Below, piece by piece: positions 23,601 to 32,584 of a stretch of 64,000 bases of DNA. How positions within the stretch are numbered: position 1 is the stretch's first letter; every line of letters starts with the position of its first letter. Both the position numbers and the translations under genes were made by a program. Source of the DNA: Solen grandis. Its lineage: Eukaryota > Mollusca > Bivalvia > Adapedonta > Solenidae. The notes beneath the pieces are model-generated. The model did not search any database. It had not been told where the DNA came from and saw only the letters and a list, made by a program, of their open reading frames with translations. Location: contig CM037788.1 of assembly GCA_021229015.1 (NCBI GenBank), positions 54,147,278 to 54,211,277 of the forward strand. Direction: 5' to 3'.

Positions 23601-26600
23601 AAGACCAAATGAATATTAATTTTTAAATAATTTTCATTGGTAGAAAATGTATATACAATAACTTAGGATAAAAAGTTAACTTTGTAAATTATATGCTTCA
23701 TATTTAAATTTTTTTTATAAAGTATCCTGACAGAGTTGCATTTTCTTTAATATATCATCTTTTATCAAAGCACTTCTCTTAACCCTTTCCCTCATATAGA
23801 CTCATTTTGACACACTCAGTAGGTACCACATAAAGCCTGATCTGCAGAAAACCACAGTTAAAGCTTACCAAATTTAATTACAAAATCCTCATTTCCAGAC
23901 CACTGAGGAGCAGCGAACAGCATAAAACCTGATCAGCCTTACTCGCAGGCTGATCTGGTTTTATGCTGTTCGCATAGGTCTTTTCATAGTGTCCTCTATG
24001 AGGGAACGGGTTAAAGCACATTTAGACTTGTTTAGGGCTGAACGTTATAAGTAGCTGCACACTCAAGGAGTATACTATAGTCTGTTTACTGTCCTCGTAT
24101 GACTGAAAGACTGCACTGATCCTGGGGGGCTCGAGTAGATAGAGCGTCCACCCTAGAGTTGGGGAGGCTGAGTGTTCAGTCCCTGTCACAACATACCAAA
24201 GTGGTAGAAAATGGCACTGGTATAGCTGCCTTGCTTGGTGCTCACCATAGGTATAAGGGTAGTTCCAGGACTGGTTGGCTCGGTGTCAGGATAATGCAAT
24301 ACTATATCTGCCTCATGTAGCATGTAAGAAGCTGTCTAATCAGGGACTCCTGGGTTTGCTCATACAATATTGTAGCTTATATTTTACAATGCCTGCTCAG
24401 CAAACAAAAATCCGTTGTTCCATACACCATTTTAAATTAAAGTAATTGATATTCACAGAGACATATATTTGTACATGAATATTCATGAGGTAAAGGGTTA
24501 AACCTCAATCCAATTAATCTGCCTTAATTCATTTTTAGTATGATATATAATCTCTCATCTTCAGGGTTTGGGAGAGTATGTGAACGTCCGCACGGGCATG
24601 CCGTGCCACTTGCACCCGACTAGTGCCCTTTTTGGTATGGGTTACACCCCTGACTATATCGTCTACCACGAGCTTGTAATGACCTCAAAGGAGTACATGC
24701 AGTGTGTTACTGCAGTGGACGGACACTGGTTGGCTGACCTTGGGCCGATGTTCTACAGTGTGAAAGATGCGTCTAAAACAAGACAGGTAATTTCAATATA
24801 TGAAATACTTGATCTGCCCTTGCTTTACAGAAGATCAGGTTATATAGGATCACGCTTGATCAGTCCCATTATGTCCTGTCCTGTCCTCACTCACATTACA
24901 TAAAGACAAGGTGAGCTGTTTCACTACACTTTGTACAAAAGACTTCTTTGTAAGCGTAAATTCACAGATGTAAAAATAGTTTTTTTCCAGTGAATTTTTC
25001 TTTGCAAAAAGTGTTGTGTTTGTATAAATCAATAGAACGGTCATCTTTCTTCATGTTTTATTGTGAAAATAAGAAATTAGTAGATACTATACAGAAAGAA
25101 AGACCACATCGGTTCAAATCACGGCAGAGTCATTCGGATTTTCGTGTGAGGAAGCCATCCAGCTGGCTTGCGGTAGGTCAGTGGTTCTACCCGGATGCCT
25201 CCATCTTCCTCCACCTGTAATTAGCTGTCGCTATATGACTGAAATACTGTTGAAGCGACGGTAAACTCAAGTAGTCAAGTCAAGTCAAGTCAGAACAATA
25301 GACTTGCGACTAAGATCAAATTTGTTTGACGGAAGTTTAGTGAAACAGCCCCCACGGTATTTAACCACCGTTTTAATGATAGATCTAGTTAACATTGAGC
25401 TGTACATTAAATGTTGTTCTTCGATTAGAAGGATTTGGTAGGTAACTTTTTTTTTCTTTTTTTTTTTAAATTCTAATTTTATCCCTGCTAATTACTAAAA
25501 CCTTTTAGGCTCACATGAGGTACTCATGGTGAGCTTTTAGAATCATTCAATACCAGTATATATGATTTGTCATGAAACCAAGTTTTTATACAGTTGATTT
25601 CTTAACACCTTACATCTTCCATTTCTTTCAATAATCTTTACCAAGCTCGATGCACAGTATGTTAGTATCAGATATGTTTGTCTGGAGTTATGACCCTTGA
25701 ATTCTTAAAATGCTTGATTTCACAGCTTATTATCCAGCATTGGTGAGTATATCCAATCAAGCATGAAAATATGTTTATGACAATGAGATCTCCCAGTACC
25801 TAGATCCGATATTTATTTATTGAAATAAGAATCTTCTGATTTGATTATTCATATTATTTATGCACCTGTACCCAGCGTCTCTATCCACAATTGCATGTGA
25901 ATGGATCATGATGTTCATCCTGGCTCGAATTCCACCAACAATACTTAAATTCTTAAACTAGATAGACACACATTCCACCATTACTATTTGATGAACTATT
26001 CAAGCATATGACTAGACTGAAATGAATAATTACCTTAATAACTAACAAATAAATGTTAAGAAATTAAATATTTTGGAATTTTATTACAGAAACAAGACTA
26101 ATGAAATTGGCCCTTAAGTATTTAAGTTTTTCTTAGCGCTAAGATTTCTTGGTGGAATTCGACCCTGGTCCCTTTACTAAAGTTTTTTTCATGTATCATT
26201 GTTTAGGCACTGGTTCCCAGCTCCTATATGTTATATTTACAATGGAACCTGGGAATAAAGGCCGCTCAAGGGAAATGACTGGCCTTTATCTGGAAGTTGT
26301 TGTTATTCAGAGGTTAAATTCTTTAAATTTTGTGCTGGGAAGTCAGACACTGGCCTATGTTCACAGGTTAGCTTCTTTTCAGAGGTTACCACTAATCCAG
26401 GTTTGACTGTACATATGAAGTACTTATGCTTGTTCTGGTTCCCTTTGTTTTCAGGAGAGACGGCAGCAGACGGCGGAGGAAATGGGTGCCATGGAGGATG
26501 AGATGCGGCGGGCCGAGGAACTCATCAAGCTGAGGAAGGAAAGTCACGAGAAGAAGATGCTCGGAAATAAAAAGTAACACACTTTGAATACCTTCTCGAC

Positions 26601-29600
26601 TTTCATGTATAGCTTTTCATTACCTTGTGTCATTCTATTTCATTTTTTGTGTCACCTGCTGTAAGCAGAGGTGACACTTACGGATAACTTCTCCGTAGTC
26701 TGTCTGTCACTCATTGTCACACTTTTTCCATCACATTTCTTTCAGCAGTTTCAAGGAATATTCTTGTGTATTAAAAATAAAACAGTTAATAAAAAGTTAA
26801 TTAAAAAAATCACTATGTAATTTCAGTTTTATTTTATTTTTAGCTCACCTGAGCACAAAGTGCTCAAGGTGAGCTTTTGTGATCGCCCTTCGTCCGGCAT
26901 CCGTCGTCGTCCGTCGTCCGTCGTCAACAATTTGCTTTAAACGACATCTCCTCTGAAACCGCTGGACAGAATTTAATGAAACTTGGCAGGAATGTTCCTT
27001 GGGTGAGGCTCTACAAAAGTTGCTAAAATAAAGTTAATCCATGTAGAACTCTGGTTGCCATGGCAACAAAAAGAAAAAAAAATGAAAACTTTAAAAATCA
27101 TCTTCTTCAAAACTACTGGCCAGATTTTAAAATAAATTGGTACAGACTGATGTTCCTTGGGTCAACCTCTACCAAATTTGCTAAAATTATTCCGATCCGT
27201 AAAAAAACATGGCCACCAGGGGCGGGGCTTATTTGCCTTATATGTATATAGAGAAACCTTTAAACAACATCTCCTCTGAAACCACAGGACACAATTTGAT
27301 GAAACTTGGCAGGGATGATCCTTGGGTCAACCTTCACAAAAGTTCCTAAAATAAACTTGATCCATATAGAACTCTGGTTGCCATGGCTACAAAAAGAAAA
27401 AAAATATGAAAACTTAAAAAATCATCTTCTTCAAAACTACTGGCCAGATTTTAAAATAAATTGGAACAGATGTTCCTTGGGTCAACCTATTTATCTCAGG
27501 TGAGCGATTTAGGGCCATCATGGGCCTCTTGTTTGATATTGTTATATTTATGATAAAACATGTTGTTTTCTTTTTGTTGTACAATATTGATACATATATA
27601 TTTCTTTTAAATCTCATATTTTTGTTTTGTATGATATTACAGTATGATTATTATATTCTGCAACATAACTAGGCTTTGCTACACTATCTTTATATTTTTT
27701 CTCAACTGTTACAATAATTTTTAATATAATACATTATTAAAAAAAAAAACGCATCCATAATACCATTAGGTCTTGTTATAATTATACCTGCATATATCAT
27801 TTAATAAACTTACTTTATCTTAATTATGTCTCCCCCCATATTTATAATTTATATGGGGGAGACATATTGTTTTTGTCAGAATTGTCTGTCTGTCCCCCTG
27901 TCTGTCTTTTTTTGTCTGGAGCATAACTCAGAAAGTATCAAAGCTATTAACTTTACAGGTGGATAGATCTCATGGAGGAGAAGTGCAGTGCTTAAGAACC
28001 ATTACTCTGTGTGTCTGTGCATCATATTTTTTTGAGATATTGCCCTTTGTTGAATTACTTATTTTTTGTCCAAAGCGTAACTCAGAACGTATCAAAGCTA
28101 TGAACTTGTAACTTCACAGGTGGATAGATCTCATGGAGGAGAAGTGCAGTGCACAGTGAACTGTAACTGCGCATCGTATTTTTGGAGCGATTGCCCTTTG
28201 TTAAATTTCATACTTAATTTTTATCCGGAGTATAAACTTAAAAAATATCATAGCTATTAACTTTAAACTTCACAGGTGTATAGGTGTTATTGAGGAAAAG
28301 TGTCATGCACAAGAATAGTAACTCTGCACATCATATTTTTTTAGTTAAGTGTCTTTTGTTAAATTTCAGATTTTTTTTTTTTAATTTTGATTTTGAATGT
28401 AACTCTCTTCATTGGTGAATAGTCCTCACAAAGGAGAATTGCAGTGCACAAGAACCTTAAGCCTGCAATCATAGTTTGGAGTTATTGCCCATTGTTTAAT
28501 TTCATATTCAATTTAAGTTATGGGCCTCCGTGGCAGAGAGTTTAAAGTCACTAACTTAAGCACTCGCTCAGCCCCTCTACGCTAGGGTTTGAATCCCGGC
28601 AGGGTCATTCGGTTATTCATGTGAAGAAGCCTTCCAGCTGGCTTGCGGCAGGTCGGTGGTTCTACCTGGATGCCTCCGTGCAGTTGGGGTCTTCCTCCAC
28701 CTGTAATTAGCAGGACGTTGTTATATGAATGGGATTCTGTCAAATTGGCGGTAAACTCAAATAGTCAAGTCAATTAAAGTTTGTCTGGAGCATAACTCGT
28801 GCACTTAAAAAAATTAGATTTCATTTATGGAAAGAAATTAATGAGAGAAAGTGTCATGCACAAGGTTCATATCTCTAGCCTCAGTATTTTTTAGAGTTAT
28901 TTCCCCTTTTTACAATTTCTTGACTGTAAAATAACTCTTGTTCTACTGATGCTATTGAAACAAAATTTCAGTTATGGAAAGAAATTAATGAGAGGAAGTC
29001 TCACACACAAGGTCCATAACTCTGTGCTGAGCTTTATCAATATAGTCAGCCCTTTAACTATTTTGCATATGTCACTATTTGTAAGTGTATACGTATGTGG
29101 GGGGAAGGGGGAGGGGGGGGGGGAGACATCAGTTTTCTGCTAAAACAAATCTCTAGTTCATAATGAAACACAGGTGCACAAAAGTATTTTGCTTACTTCT
29201 TATTTAAAGCAAAAACTCATGAATAGATTCATCTATTAAACCTTACAATGCTGTGGGCACTTAAGACTGCCTTTGCCACCAGTGCAGACCAAGATCATTC
29301 TGCACGTCCATGCAGTTTGATTATGTTCTTTACTTTTCGCGATTCAGTCAATAGATTTTTAGCAAGCGCCCCTATTAACAACCAATGGTACCGTCTAAAA
29401 TAAAGAAAGGACAAGTCCAATTAAGAAATTTAGCATGGTGAGGGTTAAGAGATGAGAGATATTAGAATGATGACCTATGCACAACATAAATCCAGATCTG
29501 CTGGCAAAAAATTGATCTACTGGTCGTTACTCCCCATTTTCTTTATGATGAGGAAGGAACACTGTACAACAATTTGCTTTCAGTCTGATTTGGCATCTTC

Positions 29601-29825
29601 CTTGTTGACAAGAATGTAAACTTTCATGTTTAGTGATCATGTGTTCATGCAGATTTGAACAAGAGAACAAGTTTTAATCTTTTAATCAAGCTTTAATATT
29701 TTAGCCATTTATTTCCACTAACTCACTGGTTTCCATTCAACAGGAGCAATATTGTGACCCCAGGCCGCCGGGAACCAGGTACCCCTAACATGACTCCACG
29801 CAGAACACCAAAGTTTGGCATCTGA
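2191..29825 (+). CDS. DHX38: DHX38/PRP16 spliceosomal DEAH-box helicase, C-terminal six exons (joined)
   Basis: Six exons with GT..AG borders and matching phases join into 253 residues: 2191-2339, 21059-21113, 23361-23495, 24565-24786, 26455-26573 and 29744-29825. The product matches the C-terminus of PRP16/DHX38, the DEAH-box ATPase that remodels the spliceosome before the second catalytic step. Residues 1-50 are the end of the helicase-associated (HA2) region ([13 protein letters not shown]). Residues 50-190 are the OB-fold domain ([20 protein letters not shown]). Residues 190-227 are a charged helix, and the tail ends [10 protein letters not shown] before TGA, as in the vertebrate protein. 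The RecA motor domains are upstream of the window. The first intron is 18.7 kb and packed with transposons. No stops or frameshifts break the joined frame, so it looks functional. The identity is from recalled family sequence. Confidence 0.95.
2490..2720 (+). repeat. Dispersed repeat, inverted partner at about 16060-16310
   Basis: This AT-rich segment (for example TCTCTTCAATCAAATGCTGA) matches the reverse complement of 16060-16310, including ATAAATATACT, TTTTCTCTTCAAT and TATATCTCTCAT. It is a diverged dispersed repeat of unknown class and is non-coding. Confidence 0.5.
2730..3665 (+). repeat. GTGAGCTTTTG-type composite repeat, copy in DHX38 intron
   Basis: The segment opens TTTAGCTCACCTGGCATGAA followed by GTGCCAGGGTGAGCTTTT, a variant of the palindromic terminus shared by many repeats in the window. 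It contains two ~140 bp tandem modules (about 3378-3660), each with GGTATGCATATT and ATCTTGACAAGGCCT. The right boundary is approximate. No coding potential is recognised. Confidence 0.6.
4960..5975 (-). pseudogene. Restriction-like endonuclease domain of the RLE-type retrotransposon
   Basis: This is the continuation of the RT protein in a shifted frame; the 298-codon open frame to 5856 extends upstream without a stop to about 5975. It shows a CCHC-like knuckle remnant ([16 protein letters not shown]), then the PD-(D/E)XK-type nuclease motifs [20 protein letters not shown] and [19 protein letters not shown]. Nicking of the target by this domain primes reverse transcription in R2-like elements. 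The short 3' tail down to 4813 would be the 3' UTR. The frame relation to the RT ORF shows a frameshift lesion. Confidence 0.87.
5958..8210 (-). pseudogene. Reverse transcriptase ORF of the RLE-type retrotransposon (frame-disrupted)
   Basis: A 750-codon open frame, whose first codon in the track-like sense is GTG and which really continues upstream through a zinc finger. Residues of roughly 265-300 hold the RT fingers ([13 protein letters not shown]). The motif A region is [15 protein letters not shown], and the catalytic box is FMDD at 6621-6632 in place of the usual FADD. A thumb-like region follows ([16 protein letters not shown]). The frame ends at a TGA (5958-5960) that looks premature, because similarity continues in another frame ([13 protein letters not shown]). 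In an intact element RT and endonuclease would be one protein. This copy is unlikely to be active. Confidence 0.88.
8230..8310 (-). pseudogene. N-terminal zinc finger of the retrotransposon with premature TGA
   Basis: In the frame that leads into the RT ORF, the - strand encodes a finger of the form [26 protein letters not shown]. The cysteines and histidine fit the C2H2/C2HC finger at the N-terminus of R2-like proteins. The stop is TGA at 8250-8252, one transition away from an Arg CGA codon. No second finger was recognised. Confidence 0.7.
8581..9264 (-). mobile_element. 5'-truncated sister copy of the RLE-type retrotransposon
   Basis: These 684 bp match 4813-5496 with about eight base differences (roughly 1.2%) and are in the same orientation. 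They hold the endonuclease-coding end and 3' tail. The open part (about 8728-9264) encodes the same [19 protein letters not shown] segment. The 3' end abuts the 5' end of the longer copy exactly at ATGTGTGTAATACAG, giving a head-to-tail pair. The truncated 5' end at 9264 joins the host repeat at CCTAAACATTG. Confidence 0.88.
9544..9570. repeat. (TA)n microsatellite in repeat copy A
   Basis: About 13 TA units. The same microsatellite in copy B (17584-17624) is longer and is the insertion point of an inverted-repeat element. Confidence 0.9.
10170..10350 (-). repeat. ~21-bp minisatellite in left palindrome arm
   Basis: About eight degenerate units of the form TCATCATGTGGGGTTGTAATA. It is the inverted counterpart of the longer array at about 13400-14100, so the two arms differ in copy number. 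Confidence 0.8.
10370..10575 (-). repeat. ~42-bp minisatellite in left palindrome arm
   Basis: Four to five units containing GCAGTTGTCCTTCTGTGATG followed by TCCACTTGACTTGCTG. They are the inverted counterpart of the array at 13040-13400. Confidence 0.8.
10781..11987. mobile_element. hAT-like non-autonomous element in left palindrome arm
   Basis: The left end CAGGGGCGTAGCTTGGATTC and the right end, read inward as CACTGGCGTAGCTTCC, are imperfect inverted repeats of the hAT CAGGGGCG type. The segment interrupts the left arm, while the right arm is continuous there. No 8-bp target duplication is clear. A second weak inverted pair outside (TTGCAAAAAC near 10760, TTTTTATGCAA near 11998) leaves the exact boundaries open. 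No transposase is recognised inside. Confidence 0.6.
13027..13400 (+). repeat. 42-bp minisatellite array in right palindrome arm
   Basis: About eight to nine units of AAGTCAAGTGGACATCACAG plus AAGGACAACTGCACCACACAGC. Because 42 is a multiple of three, the array stays open in several frames on both strands and gives a false 14-residue-repeat protein. Confidence 0.88.
13420..14100 (+). repeat. 63-bp minisatellite (three ~21-bp subunits) in right palindrome arm
   Basis: Higher-order units of 63 bp are built from ACAACCTCACATTATGATAT, AACAACCCAACAAGATGACAT and ACAACCTCACATGATGATTT. At least five full units lie between 13500 and 13950, with shortened units and a small break near 13970. The open frames across it are a by-product of the period being divisible by three. 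Confidence 0.9.
14181..16989. other. Right flank of the 7.28 kb segment, no gene recognised
   Basis: AT-rich DNA. It contains a GTCT-rich patch (about 14985-15030), two copies of a short element with TCACCTT(T/C)AGTGATA (about 15160-15300, related to 2433-2480 and 43185-43240), the inverted partner of 2490-2720 (16060-16310), and subterminal repeats with GTCGTAAGTCAAGTTACTAC near 16715. No protein or RNA gene is supported. Confidence 0.5.
16990..18630 (+). repeat. Direct repeat copy B (0.78 kb) split by an inverted-repeat element
   Basis: The repeat proper is 16990-17626 plus 18487-18630. It retains the sequence (near 17285-17310: ACCAGGCAATTAATTCCCTA) at which copy A carries its retrotransposon, so it serves as an empty-site reference. 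Its TA microsatellite (17584-17624) is interrupted by the 860 bp element at 17627-18486. Confidence 0.8.
17627..18486. mobile_element. 860 bp inverted-repeat DNA element in a TA microsatellite (Tigger/pogo-like MITE)
   Basis: The termini CAGTCCATTTACGATAATTC (17627) and its inverted copy GAATTATCGTAAATGGACTG (ending 18486) match over 20 or more bases. The flanks are TA repeats, consistent with TA target use by Tc1/mariner/pogo elements whose ends begin CAGT. Two internal direct repeats (CTGGGCCCTTCA, near 17898 and 17967) are seen. No transposase frame is recognised, so it is likely non-autonomous. Copy A lacks it. Confidence 0.82.
18690..19080 (+). repeat. Repeat fragment with duplicated ~170-bp module
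   Basis: It begins TTTTTAGCTCGACTATTTGA and contains two related modules: ATCTCAATAACCATTTATGG at 18808 and ATCTCAATAACCATTCATGG at 19003, each followed by TATTGACT(T/G)GAAAGTTTATG. It is non-coding and of the same general type as the modular repeats further on. Confidence 0.55.
19198..19230. repeat. (TTG)n microsatellite
   Basis: About ten TTG units. Confidence 0.9.
19600..19840. repeat. MITE-B family copy (TTAACCC..CATGAATATTCATG type)
   Basis: Diverged copy. It has CATGAATATTCATGCAC near the left, a GACTGATCAGACAACT..AGGAGCTGTCTGATC central palindrome and GGGTTAA at the right (near 19830). Other copies or parts lie at about 2-210, 1540-1720, 24330-24500, 34190-34421, 34560-34740, 37045-37270 and 39055-39190. 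Confidence 0.65.
19951..20412 (+). repeat. tRNA-derived SINE (type 1 tail)
   Basis: The head resembles a tRNA: A-box-like TAGCATAGTAGTGG (19961 on) and B-box-like GCACGATTCCTGG (about 20008-20020). The body carries the family landmarks (TAGTTCCAGGACTGGTTG, CATGATACTGTAGTG) and the tail ends GGTGGGACATTAAACTC then AAACA repeats. It cannot fold as a complete functional tRNA. Confidence 0.75.
21059..21113 (+). CDS. DHX38: DHX38 exon b (55 bp, start of OB-fold)
   Basis: A 55 bp exon lies between TTTTTTCAG and GTAGTATG. Its first base completes the Gly codon from exon a, and it then reads [18 protein letters not shown] in phase. It is too short to be found by ORF length and is identified by homology and phase. 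It lies 18.7 kb from exon a, across the transposon nest. Confidence 0.93.
21394..21735. repeat. TTAA-flanked MITE-A, copy with amplified 3' terminus
   Basis: It starts TTAACCCTTTCCCTCATAGA and ends GAAAGGGTTAA, with TTAA at both borders as in piggyBac-type insertions. The core holds CAGATCAGCCTGCGAGCAAC and its inverted partner. Unlike the other copies, the right-terminal block with AAAATGAGTCTATATGAGGG is repeated about four times in tandem (21610-21730). Confidence 0.85.
22037..23163 (+). repeat. Composite GTGAGC repeat with type-2 modules
   Basis: The left terminus is TTAGCTCACCTGAGCACGTG plus TGCTCAGGATGAGC. The right terminus is TCAGGTGAGCGATTTAGGGC then CATCATGGCCCTCTTGTTT. Between them are about five ~165-bp tandem modules containing TTTGCACTCTAGCATCTTC and GGTCAGGAGTTATGCCCC. 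It is non-coding and lies between DHX38 exons b and c. Confidence 0.85.
23361..23495 (+). CDS. DHX38: DHX38 exon c (OB-fold)
   Basis: 45 codons lie between a CCCCCAG acceptor and a GTCAGG donor, in phase 0 at both ends. They begin [16 protein letters not shown] and include [19 protein letters not shown], the characteristic OB-fold stretch of DEAH splicing helicases. The acceptor is about 200 bp past the end of a repeat (23163). Confidence 0.94.
23779..24014. repeat. TTAA-flanked MITE-A, inverted orientation
   Basis: Same family as 21394-21735 but flipped: TTAACCCTTTCCCTCATATA at the left, GAGGGAACGGGTTAA at the right, with the GATCAGCCTTACTCGCAGGC core. Confidence 0.87.
24124..24320 (+). repeat. 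tRNA-derived SINE, 3'-truncated
   Basis: The head is GGGGCTCGAGTAGATAGAGC with a weak B box (GTGTTCAGTCCC). It is followed by the type-1 body TAGTTCCAGGACTGGTTGG. The usual 3' tail is missing. Confidence 0.65.
24565..24786 (+). CDS. DHX38: DHX38 exon d (OB-fold)
   Basis: 74 codons lie between TCATCTTCAG and GTAATT, in phase 0 at both ends. This is the most conserved part of the domain: [20 protein letters not shown], then [20 protein letters not shown] and [20 protein letters not shown]. Reading past the donor soon loses similarity. Confidence 0.95.
25095..25295 (+). repeat. SINE (type 2 tail), 5'-truncated
   Basis: It contains GGTTCAAATCACGGCAG (B box), CCAGCTGGCTTGCGGTAGGT and a tail GGTAAACTCAAGTAGTCAAG ending in (GTCAA)n. 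It is related to the copy at 28521-28775. Confidence 0.65.
26455..26573 (+). CDS. DHX38: DHX38 exon e (charged C-terminal helix)
   Basis: 39 codons plus two bases lie between TTTGTTTTCAG and GTAACA. The sequence is rich in Glu, Arg, Lys and Met ([20 protein letters not shown]), as in the coiled tail of PRP16. A Lys codon is split across the following intron. If the donor were ignored, the frame would stop two bases later at TAA, so the splice is needed to reach the conserved tail in exon f. Confidence 0.9.
26840..27535 (+). repeat. Composite GTGAGC repeat with type-3 modules
   Basis: It begins TAGCTCACCTGAGCACAAAG and ends CATCATGGGCCTCTTGTTT. The modules contain CTCTGGTTGCCATGGCAAC and TCTTCTTCAAAACTACTGGC. 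It lies in the last DHX38 intron and is non-coding. Confidence 0.82.
27826..29129 (+). repeat. ATGTCTCCCCC-terminated repeat with nested SINE
   Basis: It opens ATGTCTCCCCCCATATTTAT and closes in a G run plus GGGGGAGACATC, so the ends are inverted. Internal ~150-bp modules repeat GGAGCATAACTC and GTGCAGTGCACAAGAACC-like blocks. A SINE (28521-28775) interrupts it. It is non-coding. Confidence 0.7.
28521..28775 (+). repeat. tRNA-derived SINE (type 2 tail)
   Basis: The head is TGGGCCTCCGTGGCAGAGAG with a B box (GGGTTTGAATCCCGG). The body includes CCAGCTGGCTTGCGGCAGGT and CTTCCTCCACCTGTAATTAG, and it ends GGCGGTAAACTCAAATAGTC. It is inserted in the 27826-29129 repeat. Confidence 0.78.
29744..29825 (+). 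CDS. DHX38: DHX38 exon f (terminal, with stop)
   Basis: The acceptor is CCATTCAACAG. The exon completes the split Lys codon and reads [20 protein letters not shown], then TPKFGI and TGA at 29823-29825. The TPRRTP..FG ending is the hallmark C-terminus of DHX38. The 3' UTR follows directly. Confidence 0.92.
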
Positions 29826-30340
29826 GGTCAACAGACTAGACTGCTCTAAAATTTGACCCTATATCATCAAAACAAGACTATATTTTGTGAAAGTCTGATG
29901 ATTATCAAAAGACTGGGGCAGGATTTCACATGGTCACATGTCTTTCATTTGGAACAAATTTGGATCTTGGCCCAGTCTTGGAGTACATGACTCAGGTTCC
30001 AAAGTTTGTGAGATCGTATCCTAATGGGATTGTTTAATAGGCACACCCCTGGATCCAGCAAGAGATACTTTGCTGAAGTTGTAGTGGAGCTTGCATCACA
30101 ATCAAGGTTAAAAAATGTGTTTGGACATTTGTTTAAAACAGATTTGAGTTCTGTTAAAAGTTTAACAAACTAAACAGATTTGAGTGTCTGTTAAAAGTTT
30201 AACAAAATGTGGAAAATGAAGTGAATTTTATAAGGTAATCTACAGATATGGATACATGAGAAAAAACAGACATTTTCAGTTTGAATGAAATATGGATTAG
30301 TTAGAATGATTGATTATGGAATAACAGTTTTATGGCATGA

Positions 30341-30346
30341 AATAAA
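30341..30346 (+). terminator. Candidate DHX38 polyadenylation signal (AATAAA)
   Basis: An AATAAA lies about 515 bases after the DHX38 stop in AT-rich sequence with no repeat signature. Other AATAAA or ATTAAA hexamers occur further on (near 31180 and 31360), so the true cleavage site is uncertain. Confidence 0.35.
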
Positions 30347-32044
30347 AAAAAGTGATTTGATTTTGAACTTTGGGTATTATCTTACCCCTAATTGGAGCCT
30401 TTGAAATAAGTGCAATGGAACAAAAATGAGAATGCTCGTCTTGCAAATGAAATTTTATCAAGCTTGCAACAGGACAATAGTTGATGCTTGTCAAGTGAAA
30501 TTTGTTGGTTCAGAAATGAACAACTTTTTTTTCTTTTTCTGTTTATTTGTTGGAAAATCTATTATTAAAGTGAAAGGAGACAAGTTAAACTCTTTTTGAA
30601 GTGTTTCTCAAACATACATGTATATTGAAATGACAGCACAAAATTTAACCCGTTAACTTTTCCATATAAAGTACTGAGAGGATTGCATCACAATCACGAA
30701 TACAAATGTATATATGATTTTCATTTTCCTGAAAATAGATTTTGGTCAGCTATATGATTCATCTTTGGATGAGTGGGAGTCTCATAATGAAATGCCCCTT
30801 CATGGATATTTTAATTTCTATTCTGAAAATATTAATTGCAGAATGCTGACATCATTCATAGATTTGAGCCCTAATATGGAATTATGAATATGGAGATTGA
30901 TTACTTTCCCAAAATTATTATTGTTAACTGATACAGCATGCTTCAGTGTCACATGGTTTCTAGGTTTCAAACTAAAATTAAAAAATTGAATTGTAGTGTG
31001 TAATTCATAAAAAAAATGAGAAAAAGGAAAATTTTTATGAAAAAAAAAAAAAAATAGCAAAAAGTTTAGCTGATTCAATATTTTTTTTTGAAAAGACCAA
31101 ATATTGAATGATAATTATATTTCACTGCAGGAGATAAGATGTTATCTCAATCAATTGAAAAGTTACCTGCATGTCTGTTTTAAAATAAATCCCGTCAACT
31201 TAGCCATTTATAAAAATTATATTTAATGAAGTCAAATTGAAAATCATGACAGCATTCATTCCTAGAAAAGACACAGAGGAGGAAAGAAATGCTAGATGTC
31301 ATATATATAATTGAAATAAATCTATCATTTGTTGATTTTAATTTTTTTTCTCACTTTTTATCCCAATAAAATACAAATGGAAGGGGGGAATTTGCTCAAA
31401 TATTCACTTAATAGCAAATAAGGTAATTTATTTTTATTTCATTATTATATTCATTAAACATTTCAGGCTGATTTGCTGAAATTTAAGAATCTTTAAAGTA
31501 TATAAAAAAAATCAGGTGTTACATGTATTTTGTAAAATTGTTTATTGAGATACAATTCAGCTTGTGTCTGAAATCAGATATTCTCTGTATAGTTACTTTT
31601 TTATTATTACATACTTGGGCAGATGTAATCTCAAGATTTATAAGCTCACCTTATCACTTGTGTTCAGGGTGACAATTATAACATGTTGTTATCCATTGTG
31701 TGTTTTCAACAATTGTTTGTGAACACTCTAGAGGTCACAATTTTAGCTCAATTTTTATATTCACAGTGTTTTTCACTTGAAATCTCAGACATGAAACTGG
31801 AACATGCTGGATCAAAATTTAGGTCATCAGGTAGTCCTAGAGAAACCTTGTGAACACTAAAGAGGCCACATTTTGCCCATTCTTCATGAAACTTGGAGTG
31901 TTTGTGAGAATGGGGCCAAATAGAGTAAAACATTGTCATCAGGTCAAATCTTAAGAAAAAATTGAGAACACTCTGGAGGCCATGTTCATGAAATTTGATC
32001 AGTATATTAATCTCAATCTGTTCAGGTTTTCACATTGTGTATAA

Positions 32045-32342
32045 CCAGTCCCAGTGGCCGAGTGGTTAGAGCATTGGCCCCAGAATCAGGTCGTGGTTTT
32101 GATCCTCGGCCATGGCATACCAAAGTCAAAAAAATGGTACTGGTATAGCTTCCCTTGCTTGGCTATCAGCATATATGGGTAGTTCCAGGACTGGTTGGCC
32201 CGGTGTCAGGCTAATGTGACTAGGTGTGGAATCATGCCACATGTCTACAGTGTGATACTGCAGTGTGGCAGCACTATATCTATTTCAAGGAGACATGGTC
32301 TCCAAATGACTGAAATACTGTCAGTGGGATGTTAAAACCCAA
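32045..32342 (+). repeat. tRNA-derived SINE (type 1 tail), near full length
   Basis: The head GTCCCAGTGGCCGAGTGGTT is very tRNA-like (A box), with B box TGGTTTTGATCCTCGG near 32095. The body has GGTAGTTCCAGGACTGGTTG and the tail GGGATGTTAAAACCCAATT. The tail continues after the MITE-A insertion (32585 on, ACAAACAAACA). Confidence 0.8.
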
Positions 32343-32584
32343 TTAACCCTTTCCCTCATAGAGGAAACCATGAAAAGACCTATGCGAACAGCATAAAACC
32401 AGATCAGCCTGCGAGTAACTCGCAGGCTGATCAGGTTTTATGCTGTTCGCTGCTCCTCAGTGGTCTGGAAATGAGGATTTTGTAATTAAATTTGGTAAGC
32501 TTTAACTGTGGTTTTCTGCAGATCAGGCTTTATGTGGTACCTATTGAGTGCATCAAAATGAGTCTATATGAGGGAAAGGGTTAA
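32343..32584. repeat. TTAA-flanked MITE-A inserted in a SINE tail
   Basis: It has perfect borders: TTAACCCTTTCCCTCATAGA and TATGAGGGAAAGGGTTAA. The core palindrome is GATCAGCCTGCGAGTAACTC with GCAGGCTGATCAGG. The flanking SINE tail is split at its TTAA, so insertion followed the SINE. Confidence 0.9.

Noticed and set aside
32045..32115. tRNA gene (similar heads at 19951, 28521, 37355, 55484, 63937)
   Set aside because: A- and B-box-like sequences are present but cloverleaf pairing and acceptor stems are not convincing, and each is followed by a shared SINE body.
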